Of a stretch of 64,000 nucleotides of DNA, positions 54,465 to 63,946 are shown piece after piece (within the stretch, counting starts at the first letter, position 1; every line of letters starts with the position of its first letter). Source of the stretch: Marisediminitalea aggregata (GTDB lineage Bacteria; Pseudomonadota; Gammaproteobacteria; Enterobacterales; Alteromonadaceae). Under the pieces are notes generated by a model, which was not told where the DNA came from, ran no database searches, and was given only the letters and a program-made list of their open reading frames with translations. The stretch is taken from NCBI RefSeq assembly GCF_900129565.1, contig NZ_FQWD01000002.1, positions 740,439 through 804,438 on the forward strand. The letters run 5' to 3'. The translations under genes and the position numbers were made by a program.

Positions 54465-55319
54465 TTATGAGTCTCTGATGATGTGTCCCAGCCATTCTAC
54501 AAAGTTAACATTAGTTCGGTTTCGACGTTTTGATCTTTCTGGAATGTAATAGCAAAGTGCTGAATCAACAGCCTTTGTATTCAGTTCTGTAAGTACCCCG
54601 GCCTTAATATAACTTTTCACGAGCGTAGCTGAGCAAAACACCAATGCATTTTCAAGCAGTGCCTGTTGGATACCAAATAGTTCCTGATCAAATGTTTTGA
54701 CTGTGACAGGCTTATTCTGCAAACCATTAAGCTCAAGCCAGGCCTGAAGAGGCACTTTAGGCAGTTCAATATTCTTCCATTCGGTTGTGTAAATAGTTAA
54801 ATGTTCGGCCCGCTCGTGCTGGTGTACCGACTGGACACTGCAAAATGTATTAAACCTTTCAGAGCTGAGAATATCATCTTCATTCTGCCTTGCTTTGTCA
54901 CCAAACCTAATGGGCAAACTGTAACTATCCGTATCGATACTTTCGCCACTTGTTATATTTATCTGAACATCAGGATGCTTTCTATAAAAAGCATGTAGTG
55001 ATGGAATTAGCACCAATCCAGCAAATGACGATGTAGTAGATACTCTGATGTGCTTATTATTGAACACTATGTTTTCAATAGCAGTCTCAATAGTTTGAAA
55101 CCCTTGGCAAGTAGCAACTGAAAGCTCTCTCCCCACTTCGGTTAGCGCTACCCTCCTTGCGGCGCGTTCAAACAGAGTCACACATAAACGCTGTTCCAGA
55201 TTAGAGATATGATGAGATACCGCAGTAGGAGAAATGGATAATTCAGCCGCCGCTGCCTTAAAACTCCCAAGCCGTGCTGCAGCGTCAAATGCTCTCAGTG
55301 CGGGTAAAGAAACCTGCAT
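54465..55319 (-). CDS. LysR-family transcriptional regulator (GcvA-like)
   Basis: This 284-residue protein starts at the ATG at 55319 (MQVSLPALRAFDAAARLGSF). The winged HTH is clear (FKAAAAELSISPTAVSHHIS, NLEQRLCVTLFERAARRVAL), followed by a two-lobe effector-binding domain. The sequence style is that of the GcvA/AmpR branch. It is divergent from the azoreductase gene, with 129 bases between them and a T-N11-A dyad in the gap, so azoR is the probable target. Confidence 0.93.
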   Translation of the reverse strand: MQVSLPALRAFDAAARLGSFKAAAAELSISPTAVSHHISNLEQRLCVTLFERAARRVALTEVGRELSVATCQGFQTIETAIENIVFNNKHIRVSTTSSFAGLVLIPSLHAFYRKHPDVQINITSGESIDTDSYSLPIRFGDKARQNEDDILSSERFNTFCSVQSVHQHERAEHLTIYTTEWKNIELPKVPLQAWLELNGLQNKPVTVKTFDQELFGIQQALLENALVFCSATLVKSYIKAGVLTELNTKAVDSALCYYIPERSKRRNRTNVNFVEWLGHIIRDS

Positions 55320-55343
55320 AACATCCCCTTTCGTCAGAATTCC

Positions 55344-55377
55344 ATGCAAGATGAATTTTACTCATCATTAGTTGCAT
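55344..55377. promoter_or_regulatory. LysR-type operator between the regulator and azoR
   Basis: Nested dyads ATGCAA...TTGCAT and GATGA-ATTTTAC-TCATC surround the same region. The inner one contains T-N11-A (T at 55352, A at 55364), the LysR-family hallmark. The position in the divergent promoter region fits autoregulation and azoR activation. Confidence 0.6.
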
Positions 55378-55448
55378 TTTATTCGTTTGTCACTAATGTT
55401 CAATCGTTTCAGAATCACAACTCATCTTAACCAAAAAAGGTATTAGTA

Positions 55449-56153
55449 ATGAGTGTTATATTACATATAGATTCAAGTGTCAGAAAGATATCCAATACAA
55501 ATTCTGATCATGACTCAATCTCTAAAAATCTGGCAAAACTGTTTATTACACAATTAAAAAACGAAACAAACATAGATGAATATATCTATCGTGATATTGG
55601 TGTTAATCCGCCTCATTTTATTACTCAGGACTGGATTGGTGCAGTGTTTACACCTACGGCCAAAAGGAACAAACAGCAATTGCAGACCCTGGCGCTATCA
55701 GATGAGCTTATCGGTGAAGTAGAGCGCGCTGAACTCATTGTCATATCATCGCCTATGTATAATTATGGTATGCCTGCCCAATTAAAGGCATGGTTTGACC
55801 AAATTATAAGAATAAATAAAACTTTCGACTTTGACTTAGCTCGAGGCGATCAGCCGCTGAAACCACTGTTATCTCATAAAACCTTAGTCATTATTACTTC
55901 AAGTGGCGAATTCGGCTTTGACAAGGGTGGTATTAACGAAACATCAGGCCACTTGGTACCGCATATACGCACACTAAGTAAATATCTCGGTGTGACAAAT
56001 ATTTACGAGATTGCTTCGGAGTATCAGGAGTTTGCCGACCATCGGCACGAACAATCATTACAGAATGCCAAAAACAGAGCCAGGGCACTGGCAAACCAAC
56101 TAGCGACAACCCTGAATGAAAACAGTCAATCTAAAAGGTGTGAGCAATTTTAA
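55449..56153 (+). CDS. azoR: FMN-dependent NADH-azoreductase
   Basis: This 234-residue flavodoxin-fold enzyme matches AzoR: ILHIDSSVRKISNTNSD (phosphate-binding), LIVISSPMYNYGMPAQLKAW with FDQIIRINKTF (the characteristic PMYNF-like flavin loop), and VIITSSGEFGFDKGG. It reduces quinones and azo compounds with NADH. The C-terminus has about 30 extra polar residues compared with E. coli AzoR (201). The coding sequence is more AT-rich than the neighbouring housekeeping genes. AAAGGTATTAGTA before the ATG is the ribosome site. It is probably controlled by the divergent LysR protein. Confidence 0.92.
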   Translation: MSVILHIDSSVRKISNTNSDHDSISKNLAKLFITQLKNETNIDEYIYRDIGVNPPHFITQDWIGAVFTPTAKRNKQQLQTLALSDELIGEVERAELIVISSPMYNYGMPAQLKAWFDQIIRINKTFDFDLARGDQPLKPLLSHKTLVIITSSGEFGFDKGGINETSGHLVPHIRTLSKYLGVTNIYEIASEYQEFADHRHEQSLQNAKNRARALANQLATTLNENSQSKRCEQF

Positions 56154-56356
56154 ATCAGATAAAACAGTGCCGTTCTGACCTACAAACACAATTTAACGAC
56201 TGTTGGGATGTTATGCAGAGCAGTTTCATCCTGCACATTTCAACGCAATCTCAGCGACGGCATAAAGGTGGATTGATGTTTAAAATCTGTAAGTAGTGGG
56301 GTGTCACTAAAGCGTTCTAAAAAAGCACGCCTATGATGTATATCCCAGTCAAATTT

Positions 56357-56737
56357 TTACTCCGTTACATTAATCCGCCAGGGCGGATTCAAACGGTTTT
56401 TGCCGGCCCAATACAGTTTTATTTTGTTCCCTGAAGGGTCAAGAACAACAGCTTCGCGCCATAGATACCGCTCAGTTTTGGGGAGTTGCTCAAACTCCAC
56501 GCCTTTGGTTTGCAGTTGTTCTACCCATTCATCGAGTTGCTCATGCTCAAAGTAAATCACAGCCTGCTGCGAGCCGCAGTCTTCGCTTAATGACAACGAA
56601 AACGTGGCGTCACCTTCAGGACAGGAAAAACGAGCGTATTGGGGAGTATCTACTATTAAAGTAAATCCCAGCTTTAAGTAAAACGCCACCGACTCAGGCA
56701 TATTGGTGACGGGCAGCGTTACCTGGTTGAGGTTCAT
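56357..56737 (-). CDS. VOC-family protein
   Basis: This 126-residue glyoxalase/bleomycin-resistance-fold protein opens NLNQVTLPVTNMPESVAFYL and ends AVVLDPSGNKIKLYWAGKNR, both typical. YFEHEQLDEWVEQLQTKGVE marks the second module. It follows gcdH by 20 bases on the same strand, so it belongs to the Lrp-gcdH transcript. No substrate is predictable. Confidence 0.88.
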   Translation of the reverse strand: MNLNQVTLPVTNMPESVAFYLKLGFTLIVDTPQYARFSCPEGDATFSLSLSEDCGSQQAVIYFEHEQLDEWVEQLQTKGVEFEQLPKTERYLWREAVVLDPSGNKIKLYWAGKNRLNPPWRINVTE

Positions 56738-56757
56738 TTCACGTCCTTGTTTAACAA

Positions 56758-57936
56758 TTAGAAAAAGGCTTGTAAGCCGGTTTGCGCGCGCCCCAGAATC
56801 AAACCGTGAATATCATAAGTACCTTCGTACGTATTCACTGTTTCGAGGTTGATCATATGACGCATAATATGAAACTCGTCGGCAATACCGTTACCGCCAT
56901 GCATGTCGCGAGACTTGCGAGCAATATCGAGCGCTTTGCCGCAGTTGTTGCGTTTAATCAGAGAAATCATAGCAGGGTCGTAGTCGCCACTGTCAATTAA
57001 CTGCCCTACCCGGTAAGCCGCTTGCAGCCCCAGTGCAATTTCAGTTTGCATGTCAGCCAACTTGGTTTGAAACAGTTGTGTTTGGGCCAGAGGCTTACCA
57101 AACTGCGTACGCTCTAATCCGTATTGTCTTGCTGCATGCCAGCAAAACTCAGCCGCGCCCATTGCGCCCCATGCAATACCGTAACGTGCCATGTTTAAAC
57201 AACTGAATGGGCCTTTTAAACCGGATACGCCAGGCAGCATGTTCTCTTCTGGCACAAACACGTTGTCCATGACAATTTCGCCGGTGATCGACGCCTTTAG
57301 CGATAGCTTGCCATGGATTTCTGGCGTGCTTAAGCCAGACATTCCGCGCTCAAGCAAAAAGCCGCATATCGCGTTATCCATGTCAGTATTTTTTGCCCAT
57401 ACCACCATCACGTCGGCAAGCGGCGAGTTGGTGATCCACATTTTGCTGCCAGTGAGCTTGTATCCACCTTCCACTTTTACCGCACGGGTTTTCATCCCGG
57501 CGGGATCAGACCCGGCGTCGGGTTCGGTTAACCCAAAACAACCAATCAACTCACCGGTCGCCAGACCCGGTAAAAACTTCTGCTTTTGCGCTTCGCTACC
57601 AAACTTATTGATAGGATGCATCACCAGTGAAGACTGCACACTCATGGCACTGCGGTAGCCACTGTCTACCCGCTCGACTTCCCTTGCAATCAGTCCGTAA
57701 CCTATATAACTCAACCCGGCACACCCATAACCATCAATGGTTGAGCCCAGCATGCCCATTTCGCCAAACTGGCGCATAATAGCCGGGTCAAACTTACCCT
57801 CTCTGTTAGCCTGTAAAATACCCGGTTGCAGCGTCTCCTGGCAAAACTGATGGGCAGTGTCCCGCAACATGCGTTCTTCATCAGAAAGTTGCTTGTCGAG
57901 CATGAGTAAGTCCTGCCAGTAGGGATTGGCGGCCAT
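56758..57936 (-). CDS. gcdH: Glutaryl-CoA dehydrogenase
   Basis: This 392-residue acyl-CoA dehydrogenase carries the marks of the decarboxylating glutaryl-CoA group: [20 protein letters not shown] (FAD region), [57 protein letters not shown] and the catalytic glutamate in [20 protein letters not shown]. It converts glutaryl-CoA to crotonyl-CoA and CO2 in lysine, hydroxylysine and tryptophan breakdown. An Lrp-type regulator lies 22 bases upstream on the same strand, an arrangement that suits amino-acid-responsive control. Confidence 0.95.
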   Translation of the reverse strand: MAANPYWQDLLMLDKQLSDEERMLRDTAHQFCQETLQPGILQANREGKFDPAIMRQFGEMGMLGSTIDGYGCAGLSYIGYGLIAREVERVDSGYRSAMSVQSSLVMHPINKFGSEAQKQKFLPGLATGELIGCFGLTEPDAGSDPAGMKTRAVKVEGGYKLTGSKMWITNSPLADVMVVWAKNTDMDNAICGFLLERGMSGLSTPEIHGKLSLKASITGEIVMDNVFVPEENMLPGVSGLKGPFSCLNMARYGIAWGAMGAAEFCWHAARQYGLERTQFGKPLAQTQLFQTKLADMQTEIALGLQAAYRVGQLIDSGDYDPAMISLIKRNNCGKALDIARKSRDMHGGNGIADEFHIMRHMINLETVNTYEGTYDIHGLILGRAQTGLQAFF

Positions 57937-57958
57937 AGTTGTCTCCTGTTTTTATTCG

Positions 57959-58432
57959 TTACATTTGGTTTAAAGGCAGTGACGTGGTGTATTTAATTTG
58001 TTCCATGGCAAAACTGGACGTGACATCACCTAAGTTCACCCCTTTGATAAGGCGTTTGTAAAAGTGATCGAAACGCTGCATGTCCGCCACCATCACTTTC
58101 AGCAGATAGTCGTATTCACCAGACATGCGGTAAAACTCCACGACTTCTTCAAACGCACTGCAATGTTCAGCAAATTGCGTTAACCATTTGTCGTCATGCC
58201 GCGCGGCTTTTACCTGCACAAACACTGTGAGATTTAACCCAAGCGACTGGGCGTCGAGTAACGCAACGCGTCGTTGTATAAGCCCTTGCTCTTGCAAACG
58301 CTGAATGCGACGCCAACAAGGCGTGGCGGTTAAACCCACTTTTTCCGCAATATCTTGTATCGCAATATCAGAATCGGCTTGAAGGAGACTTAAAATCTCC
58401 TTATCAACCGAATCAAGAGTAATATTTTTCAA
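57959..58432 (-). CDS. Lrp/AsnC-family transcriptional regulator
   Basis: This 157-residue protein has an N-terminal HTH (LDSVDKEILSLLQADSDIAI, IAEKVGLTATPCWRRIQRLQ) and a C-terminal RAM ligand domain (VFVQVKAARHDDKWLTQFAE, YRMSGEYDYLLKVMVADMQR). It probably senses an amino acid. It is the first gene of the gcdH transcript and is divergent from the cysteine synthase gene (119 bases between), so it may regulate both sides. Confidence 0.94.
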   Translation of the reverse strand: MKNITLDSVDKEILSLLQADSDIAIQDIAEKVGLTATPCWRRIQRLQEQGLIQRRVALLDAQSLGLNLTVFVQVKAARHDDKWLTQFAEHCSAFEEVVEFYRMSGEYDYLLKVMVADMQRFDHFYKRLIKGVNLGDVTSSFAMEQIKYTTSLPLNQM

Positions 58433-58551
58433 CTTATCTTCATTGAGTAGAATTAATTTTTAAAAATAGTGACATTATCTGAATTTGTTAGCAATTAATT
58501 TCGACCGATGTTGCGATACTGGTGTTATGTTTAATTGCCAGAACCAGCTGC

Positions 58552-59541
58552 ATGAATAATACGCTTTCCTTTCCACACCGCGTTGCGCCACGTCAACGCG
58601 TGGTGCAATGCATTACCGAAACCATTGGCAATACCCCTATGCTCCAGTTACAACGTTTGTGCAATGAAGAAGGCACGTTAGGACAGGTGTTTGCCAAACT
58701 TGAGTATTTCAACCCGGCAGGCTCAATCAAAGATCGTGCGGCAAAAGCCATGTTCGAGCATATTTTGAATACCCACCAGCACGCTAAGCTAAACGTCATT
58801 GAAGCGACTTCGGGCAACAGCGGTGTAGCTTGTGCGTGGTTAGGGGCCATTCATCAGGTTCCGGTAACCATAGTGATGCCTGAACATATGTCCAAAGAGC
58901 GCCAGCAGTTGATTCGTTTTTACGGGGCGAACCTGGTGCTCACGTCTGAAACAGACGGGATGCCCGGGGCCATGGCAGTAGCGGAAACACTATTAAAAAC
59001 GGTTGAAGGCGCGGTATCGATGGACCAGTTTGCTAACCCGGTCAATGCTGCCGAACACGCCAGAAGTACTGCCCGCGAAATATGGCAGGACATGGGTGAA
59101 GATATTGATGTTGTCGTCACCGGAATGGGCACAGGCGGCACTGCCACGGGTATTGGTCGCTTTTTAAAACAGCAGGACGCTTCAATAGAAATTGTGATAG
59201 CAGAACCCAGCAACTGCCCGTTACTTAGTGAAGGCAAAGCAGGCTCACACGGTATCCCTGGCGTTCACCCAGGTTTAATTCCGCCTTTGCTGGATAAGCG
59301 TTTTATCGATAAGGTACTGACGGTAACTGATGACGCTGCACTCGATACCGCGCGTCGGGCAGCCAGAAAAGAAGGGATAGCCGTTGGCATCTCAAGCGGC
59401 GCGACCCTATCGGTTGCGCTATCGCTTGCCAGGCAACCCGCTTACCGGGGTAAGAAAATTGTTGCTATTGCGGCCGACGGTGCCGAGCGTTACTTCTCAA
59501 CGCCGCTTTTTTCTCAATTGCCCTGCGACCTGACAGCCTGA
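58552..59541 (+). CDS. PLP-dependent cysteine synthase (CysK/CysM family)
   Basis: This 329-residue fold-type II PLP enzyme starts at the ATG at 58552 (MNNTLSFPHRVAPRQ). ETIGNTPMLQLQRL opens the domain, NPAGSIKDRAAKAMFE holds the PLP lysine (K in SIKDR), EATSGNSGVACAWLGA is the substrate loop, and VVTGMGTGGTATGIGRFL binds the phosphate. VGISSGATLSVAL and AADGAERYFSTPLF close the domain. It should make cysteine from O-acetylserine (CysM-like) or a related beta-replacement product. It is divergent from the Lrp regulator, which may control it. Confidence 0.9.
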   Translation: MNNTLSFPHRVAPRQRVVQCITETIGNTPMLQLQRLCNEEGTLGQVFAKLEYFNPAGSIKDRAAKAMFEHILNTHQHAKLNVIEATSGNSGVACAWLGAIHQVPVTIVMPEHMSKERQQLIRFYGANLVLTSETDGMPGAMAVAETLLKTVEGAVSMDQFANPVNAAEHARSTAREIWQDMGEDIDVVVTGMGTGGTATGIGRFLKQQDASIEIVIAEPSNCPLLSEGKAGSHGIPGVHPGLIPPLLDKRFIDKVLTVTDDAALDTARRAARKEGIAVGISSGATLSVALSLARQPAYRGKKIVAIAADGAERYFSTPLFSQLPCDLTA

Positions 59542-59553
59542 TCAGATGTTTTG

Positions 59554-60156
59554 TTATCGCGCCACACTCATCCACCATGGTGAATCGTACTTGACGTCCT
59601 GAGGAGGTATTTCCAGCGCGTCAGGACGCTCAAGGCTTTTCCAAAACAGGGACTCGTACTTCTGTTCATGAAATACCAAGCGCCCCGACTGTTTGTAAGT
59701 CATCAGCAGTTTTGAATAAGCCTCAATAGGCATTTTAGGGTGTCCCTGATCAAACACGACTCTGCCGCCAAGCTGTTCGTACATGTGTTTATCTGTCGCA
59801 AATCGCAGCGCGTTAAAGTTAGCCAGTGAGGCCAGTTTTTCTTCTGACAACCCTGCGCTCGCGTAAGCTTGCTTAAAGCCTTCAACATGTTCCGGCTTGG
59901 GTGTTATCTGATTGTGTTCAGCGTAGTCTTCAACCAGTGTTCGCAGCACAAACGCGTTGACCTGACTAAAGTAAAAAATATCCTGACGAAGCTGATTGTT
60001 TTCCTCGTCCTGTTCGTCTTTTTTGGCGGGTTGTTCGAAATTCGATTTCAGAAAGGACTTGCCAGCAACAGTGACAACCTGGTCAGCTGGTGCGTCAGTC
60101 TGTGCAATGGTGAGTGTAGAAATAAATAGCAGGCAACTTAGGAGGTATCGATACAT
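59554..60156 (-). CDS. Exported protein of unknown function
   Basis: This 200-residue protein starts at the ATG at 60156 with a signal peptide (MYRYLLSCLLFISTLTIAQ); the preceding in-frame stretch to 60210 is not needed. VVTVAGKSFLKSNFEQPAKK at the mature start, followed by helices rich in Gln/Glu/Lys and AYASAGLSEEKLASLANFNA, is reminiscent of the SurA-N type chaperone domain. No PPIase domain follows. It converges with the cysteine synthase gene, 12 bases apart. Confidence 0.6.
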   Translation of the reverse strand: MYRYLLSCLLFISTLTIAQTDAPADQVVTVAGKSFLKSNFEQPAKKDEQDEENNQLRQDIFYFSQVNAFVLRTLVEDYAEHNQITPKPEHVEGFKQAYASAGLSEEKLASLANFNALRFATDKHMYEQLGGRVVFDQGHPKMPIEAYSKLLMTYKQSGRLVFHEQKYESLFWKSLERPDALEIPPQDVKYDSPWWMSVAR

Positions 60157-60261
60157 ACAATCTCTCAAAAGGGTTCGAGTGATGGGTATCAAACATGCTG
60201 CACCTACCACTGCGAAGCAGTAATACGTGTAAGGACTGAAACAGGGAACCTGTCTTCAGGT

Positions 60262-60292
60262 ATAAAACGAGCTCCCGACAACGCCGGGAGCC
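60262..60292 (-). terminator. Rho-independent terminator of the cold-shock gene
   Basis: On the minus strand GCTCCCG/CGGGAGC forms the stem, followed by TCGTTTTAT, ten bases past the stop codon. Confidence 0.8.
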
Positions 60293-60301
60293 GTAAAATC
60301 A

Positions 60302-60511
60302 TTAAAGGGCTGTTACGTTAGCCGCTTGAAGACCTTTTTGGCCTTGTTCAACTTCGAATTGAACCTTTTGACCTTCTGCAAGGGTCTTGTATCCGTCAGA
60401 TACGATTGCGCGGAAATGTACGAATACGTCTTTACCGCCGTCGTCTTGCGTTAAAAAGCCATAACCTTTTTCTGCGTTAAACCACTTAACGGTACCAGTT
60501 ACTTTAGACAT
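60302..60511 (-). CDS. Cold-shock domain protein (CspA family)
   Basis: This 69-residue single cold-shock domain starts at the ATG at 60511 ([20 protein letters not shown]). RNP1 (KGYGFL) and RNP2 (DVFVHF) are intact. It acts as a single-stranded nucleic-acid chaperone. AGGTTTTC before the ATG is the ribosome site. The roughly 200-base AT-rich stretch upstream is probably a long 5' leader, as found for many csp genes, though I could not assign a cold box with confidence. Confidence 0.95.
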   Translation of the reverse strand: MSKVTGTVKWFNAEKGYGFLTQDDGGKDVFVHFRAIVSDGYKTLAEGQKVQFEVEQGQKGLQAANVTAL

Positions 60512-60772
60512 GAAAACCTCAAAAAAACTCTGTAAAACCTTTGTGCTAAATTGCACGGACTTGCTTTTAAATAGGGTGACTCACGGCAAAACTAACAACA
60601 GGTTTAACAGCATCGAGGTTGAAGTCGATGTTTATATCTGCGCGACGTTAATAAACCAACGAAAGCACAACTATTTAAAGAACATAACCACTATAACCAC
60701 ACACTGAGCAAATTGATACAAAAATTGCGAAAAGTCTTTAGATTTAATAAAAAATTAATCTCGCTGACATGT

Positions 60773-60798
60773 AAAAAGCCGCTTACTCCGGGGCTTTT
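60773..60798 (-). terminator. Terminator of the ubiE-ubiJ-ubiB operon, overlapping the ubiB stop
   Basis: On the minus strand AAAAGCC and GGCTTTTT pair across an 11-base loop that contains the ubiB stop codon, so the coding end doubles as the terminator stem. Confidence 0.8.
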
Positions 60799-62423
60799 CG
60801 GCCCTTCCACCAGGCCGCAAACCAACACATCATACCAGTTAAGCCGATACAAGCCGGAACCGTCCAGTGTACGTCGTATAATGGTACGATGGCGCTCACA
60901 ATAACCAGGGTCGCACCCACGATGCTAAAGTGCAGCGCTTTTTGTGCCCGAGCATGTTGCTGCAAAAGCGCCAGATTTGCTTGCTGCTGTTTCTCAGGGA
61001 AGCGCTTGACCTGCTTGAGTGTGTCGTATAGCAAATCAGGCATTTCCGGCAGCTTCTCGCTCCAGAATGGCAGGTTTGCTTTGACTTTGGTGAACATGGC
61101 TTTCACACCAATTTGTTCGCGCAACCAGTTTTCTAAAAACGGCTTAGCGGTTTGCCACAAGTCCAGTTGCGGATAAAGCTGACGACCCAGCCCCTCAACG
61201 TACAGCAATGTTTTTTGTAGTAACACAAGTTGAGGCTGCACCACCATGTTAAATCTACGCGCCGTATTAAACAACTGAACCAGCACATTGCCAAAAGAGA
61301 TCTCTGCCAAAGGCTTCTGAAAAATAGGTTCGCACACAGTGCGGATGGCCACTTCAAACTCATCGATATTGGTGTCTGATGGCACCCAGCCAGAGTCAGC
61401 GTGGAGTTGCGCTACTTTGCGGTAATCGCGGTTAAAGAATGCAATAAAGTTTTCTGCCAGGTATCGCTTATCTTCCTGATTCAGCGTGCCCACAATACCG
61501 AAATCAATGGCGATGTACTGCGGGTTATCAGGATGTTCGCGGCTAACAAAGATATTTCCCGGATGCATGTCTGCATGGAAGAAGCTGTCGCGGAAAACCT
61601 GCGTAAAAAACACCTCTACGCCACGTTCAGCAAGAATGCGTAAATTGGTGTTCTGCTCAATGAGCGCTTCGATATTAGAAATCGGGATGCCGTAAATGCG
61701 CTCCATGACCAGCACGTTTGCGCGGCAGTAATCACTGTAAATAGTGGGTACGTACAAGGCTTCCGAACCTTCAAAGTTTCGCCCAAGCTGCATGCCATTG
61801 GCGGCTTCGCGGGTAAGGTCCAGTTCATCAACGATGGTTTTTTCGTACTCTTTGACGACTTCCACCGGACGCAGGCGTTTGCCATCGGGTAACCACTTTT
61901 GCAGCACCTTAGCCAGCGTCATCATCAGTTCGGTGTCGGCCACAATGGTCTTGCGAATATCGGGGCGAAGTACTTTCACCACCACATCAATATCGCCTTC
62001 TTTTAGTCTGGCAGCGTGCACCTGCGCTATAGACGCAGAGGCAAGTGGCGTAGTATCGAACTCGCTGAACACCTCGTCCAACGATGTCACTTGCAGTGAT
62101 TGGCGAATAATGTGCTGAGCTCGCTCGGTATCAAACGGGGCAACCCGGTCCTGCAGCAAGGCAAGTTCATTGGCAATATGTGGGGGCAACAAGTCTCTGC
62201 GGGTAGACAGCATCTGGCCAAATTTAATAAATACCGGGCCCAGTGCCTGCAACGCCAGCATAATGCGCGCGCCAGCGCTTTTGTCCTTATGGCGATTCGG
62301 GATCCAAAAGATACAATGGCGCAAGAACCGGACGTACCAGGGCAGCCAGCGTCCGGGGATCAATTCATCTAATCCGTGTTCCAGCAGTACTTTGTTAATG
62401 TGATAAAGACGAAGAATACGCAT
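60783..62423 (-). CDS. ubiB: Ubiquinone biosynthesis ATPase/kinase-like protein UbiB
   Basis: This 546-residue membrane-associated ABC1/ADCK-family protein is required for ubiquinone production (E. coli UbiB 546). The KxGQ-type motif [20 protein letters not shown] is at about residues 70-90. The alanine-rich loop is [15 protein letters not shown], followed by [10 protein letters not shown] with the lysine. [10 protein letters not shown] and IDFGIVG give the catalytic and metal sites. Two C-terminal membrane helices follow ([20 protein letters not shown] and [15 protein letters not shown]). It starts three bases after the ubiJ stop. Confidence 0.97.
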   Translation of the reverse strand: MRILRLYHINKVLLEHGLDELIPGRWLPWYVRFLRHCIFWIPNRHKDKSAGARIMLALQALGPVFIKFGQMLSTRRDLLPPHIANELALLQDRVAPFDTERAQHIIRQSLQVTSLDEVFSEFDTTPLASASIAQVHAARLKEGDIDVVVKVLRPDIRKTIVADTELMMTLAKVLQKWLPDGKRLRPVEVVKEYEKTIVDELDLTREAANGMQLGRNFEGSEALYVPTIYSDYCRANVLVMERIYGIPISNIEALIEQNTNLRILAERGVEVFFTQVFRDSFFHADMHPGNIFVSREHPDNPQYIAIDFGIVGTLNQEDKRYLAENFIAFFNRDYRKVAQLHADSGWVPSDTNIDEFEVAIRTVCEPIFQKPLAEISFGNVLVQLFNTARRFNMVVQPQLVLLQKTLLYVEGLGRQLYPQLDLWQTAKPFLENWLREQIGVKAMFTKVKANLPFWSEKLPEMPDLLYDTLKQVKRFPEKQQQANLALLQQHARAQKALHFSIVGATLVIVSAIVPLYDVHWTVPACIGLTGMMCWFAAWWKGRKAPE

Positions 62424-62426
62424 AAT

Positions 62427-63047
62427 TTAAGACTGCTTGGACTCCAGGCGCGACAAGCGGGATTCGAGACGTTCGGCATCATCGCGCAAACGACTTACCT
62501 CATCGGAAAAATGTAATACGGCCAGTTTATGCGCTGCCAACTGCTTTTCATCGGTCAGCGCACTACCAACAATCAGCGACGATTTATCGCCGAAGCGCTT
62601 TAGTTGCTGACCTACCGACCTTGCAATGGAAAACACCTGATTGGCAATCACATCACCTGTGTGCAGAGCAAGCTGCTCTTCCCAGTCAATATCCAGTGAG
62701 TTTATTACCGAGGAAAACTGCTGTGCGATAGCCAATTCTCCAGACACCTCCAACTCGCCCGCTTTGATTAATTGGGTTAGCTGGCTGGCTTCTTTGAGTT
62801 TTGGCAATACTGCCAGGCGAGTGGTTACCACACAGGTGAGGTCGTCACCTTCTGGTAGTTCCTGCAAGGCCAGTACATCGACCTGTTCGGAAATTGCCAG
62901 CGCTATGCGCTGATTTACATCGGTCAGATTAATCACCAGGCGCTTGCCTTGCAGCCGTTTAAGGCTTTGCTTAGCGTCAGGGTCGAGTGCTAACAGCTTG
63001 TTAGCAAGCACTTCAGCTGCGGCGGTGAGAAGCGGTACCGTGGGCAT
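62427..63047 (-). CDS. ubiJ: Ubiquinone biosynthesis accessory factor UbiJ
   Basis: This 206-residue SCP2-domain protein holds the hydrophobic intermediates in the soluble Ubi complex. It has LTAAAEVLANKLLALDPDAK at the N-terminus, the SCP2-like beta/alpha centre (IKAGELEVSGELAIAQQFSS) and a C-terminal coiled coil (VSRLRDDAERLESRLSRLES). The gene order ubiE-ubiJ-ubiB and one-base overlap with ubiE confirm it. Confidence 0.95.
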   Translation of the reverse strand: MPTVPLLTAAAEVLANKLLALDPDAKQSLKRLQGKRLVINLTDVNQRIALAISEQVDVLALQELPEGDDLTCVVTTRLAVLPKLKEASQLTQLIKAGELEVSGELAIAQQFSSVINSLDIDWEEQLALHTGDVIANQVFSIARSVGQQLKRFGDKSSLIVGSALTDEKQLAAHKLAVLHFSDEVSRLRDDAERLESRLSRLESKQS

Positions 63048-63841
63048 TAAAACTTGTACCCGCGGTGCAGTGCCACAATACCACCTGTCAGGTTGTGATA
63101 ATCACAACGCTCAAAGCCGGCATTTTCGAACATGCCTTTCAGCGTATCCTGATCCGGATGCATGCGAATCGACTCGGCCAGGTACTGGTAACTCTCTTTA
63201 TCGTTCGCCACTATCTGGCCCATGGTAGGCAGAATGTTAAACGAGTACCAGTCGTAGGTTTTTGACAGCATGTCGTTGGTAGGTTTGGAAAATTCCAGCA
63301 CCAGCAAGCGGCCTCCCGGTTTCAATACGCGGAAAATCGACGCAAGTGCTTTGTCTTTGTCGGTTACATTTCGAAGCCCGAAGGCCATGGTAACCAAATC
63401 GAAATGGTTATCAGGAAACGGTAACGCTTCTGCATTGGCCTGCACGTAATCAACGTTCCCTACCACGCCTTTGTCGCGTAATTTATCGCGGCCAACCGAC
63501 AACATTGAGTGGTTAATGTCCGCCAACACGACATGCCCTGTAGGGCCAACTAAACGCGAGAATTTAGCGGCCAAATCGCCCGTACCACCAGCGAGATCCA
63601 GGACTTTTTGACCTGGCTTAATACCGCTGCAATCAATGGTGTAGCGCTTCCACAAGCGGTGTACGCCCATCGACATCAGGTCGTTCATCATGTCGTATTT
63701 TGCGGCGACAGAGTCAAAGACACCGGCAACCAAAGACGCTTTTTTTGAACGCTCTACCTGACGAAAACCAAAATGGGTAGACTGTTCCGCACCGCTTTCA
63801 GTTTGATCGGATGCGGATGGAGAGGATTGTTGCTCTTGCAT
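63047..63841 (-). CDS. ubiE: Ubiquinone/menaquinone C-methyltransferase UbiE
   Basis: This 264-residue SAM-dependent methyltransferase adds the C2 methyl of ubiquinone (and the C-methyl of menaquinone). [60 protein letters not shown] (motif I, about residues 80-99), [20 protein letters not shown] and [14 protein letters not shown] are all standard UbiE segments. The N-terminal 25 residues (Ser/Gln/Glu-rich) are a variable extension. It overlaps ubiJ by one base and heads the operon. Confidence 0.97.
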   Translation of the reverse strand: MQEQQSSPSASDQTESGAEQSTHFGFRQVERSKKASLVAGVFDSVAAKYDMMNDLMSMGVHRLWKRYTIDCSGIKPGQKVLDLAGGTGDLAAKFSRLVGPTGHVVLADINHSMLSVGRDKLRDKGVVGNVDYVQANAEALPFPDNHFDLVTMAFGLRNVTDKDKALASIFRVLKPGGRLLVLEFSKPTNDMLSKTYDWYSFNILPTMGQIVANDKESYQYLAESIRMHPDQDTLKGMFENAGFERCDYHNLTGGIVALHRGYKF

Positions 63842-63863
63842 GGCTGACTTCTTCTGTTAATGC

Positions 63864-63899
63864 TTAGCGCACCGTTTTTCAGATTCTCCGGTGCGCTAA
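63864..63899. terminator. Inverted repeat between rmuC-like end and ubiE
   Basis: TTAGCGCACC and GGTGCGCTAA form ten perfect pairs across a 16-base loop. There is no U-tract on either side, so it may be a weak terminator after the upstream gene or an RNA structure in the ubiE leader. Confidence 0.45.
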
Positions 63900-63946
63900 A
63901 GCCTGAACTGGCAATAAATTTCTGCTTGCCAGTGTACCCAAAACCG

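Noticed and set aside
60512..60782. Cold-box element in the csp leader
   Set aside because: The leader is long and AT-rich as expected, but no segment matches the known cold box closely enough to report.
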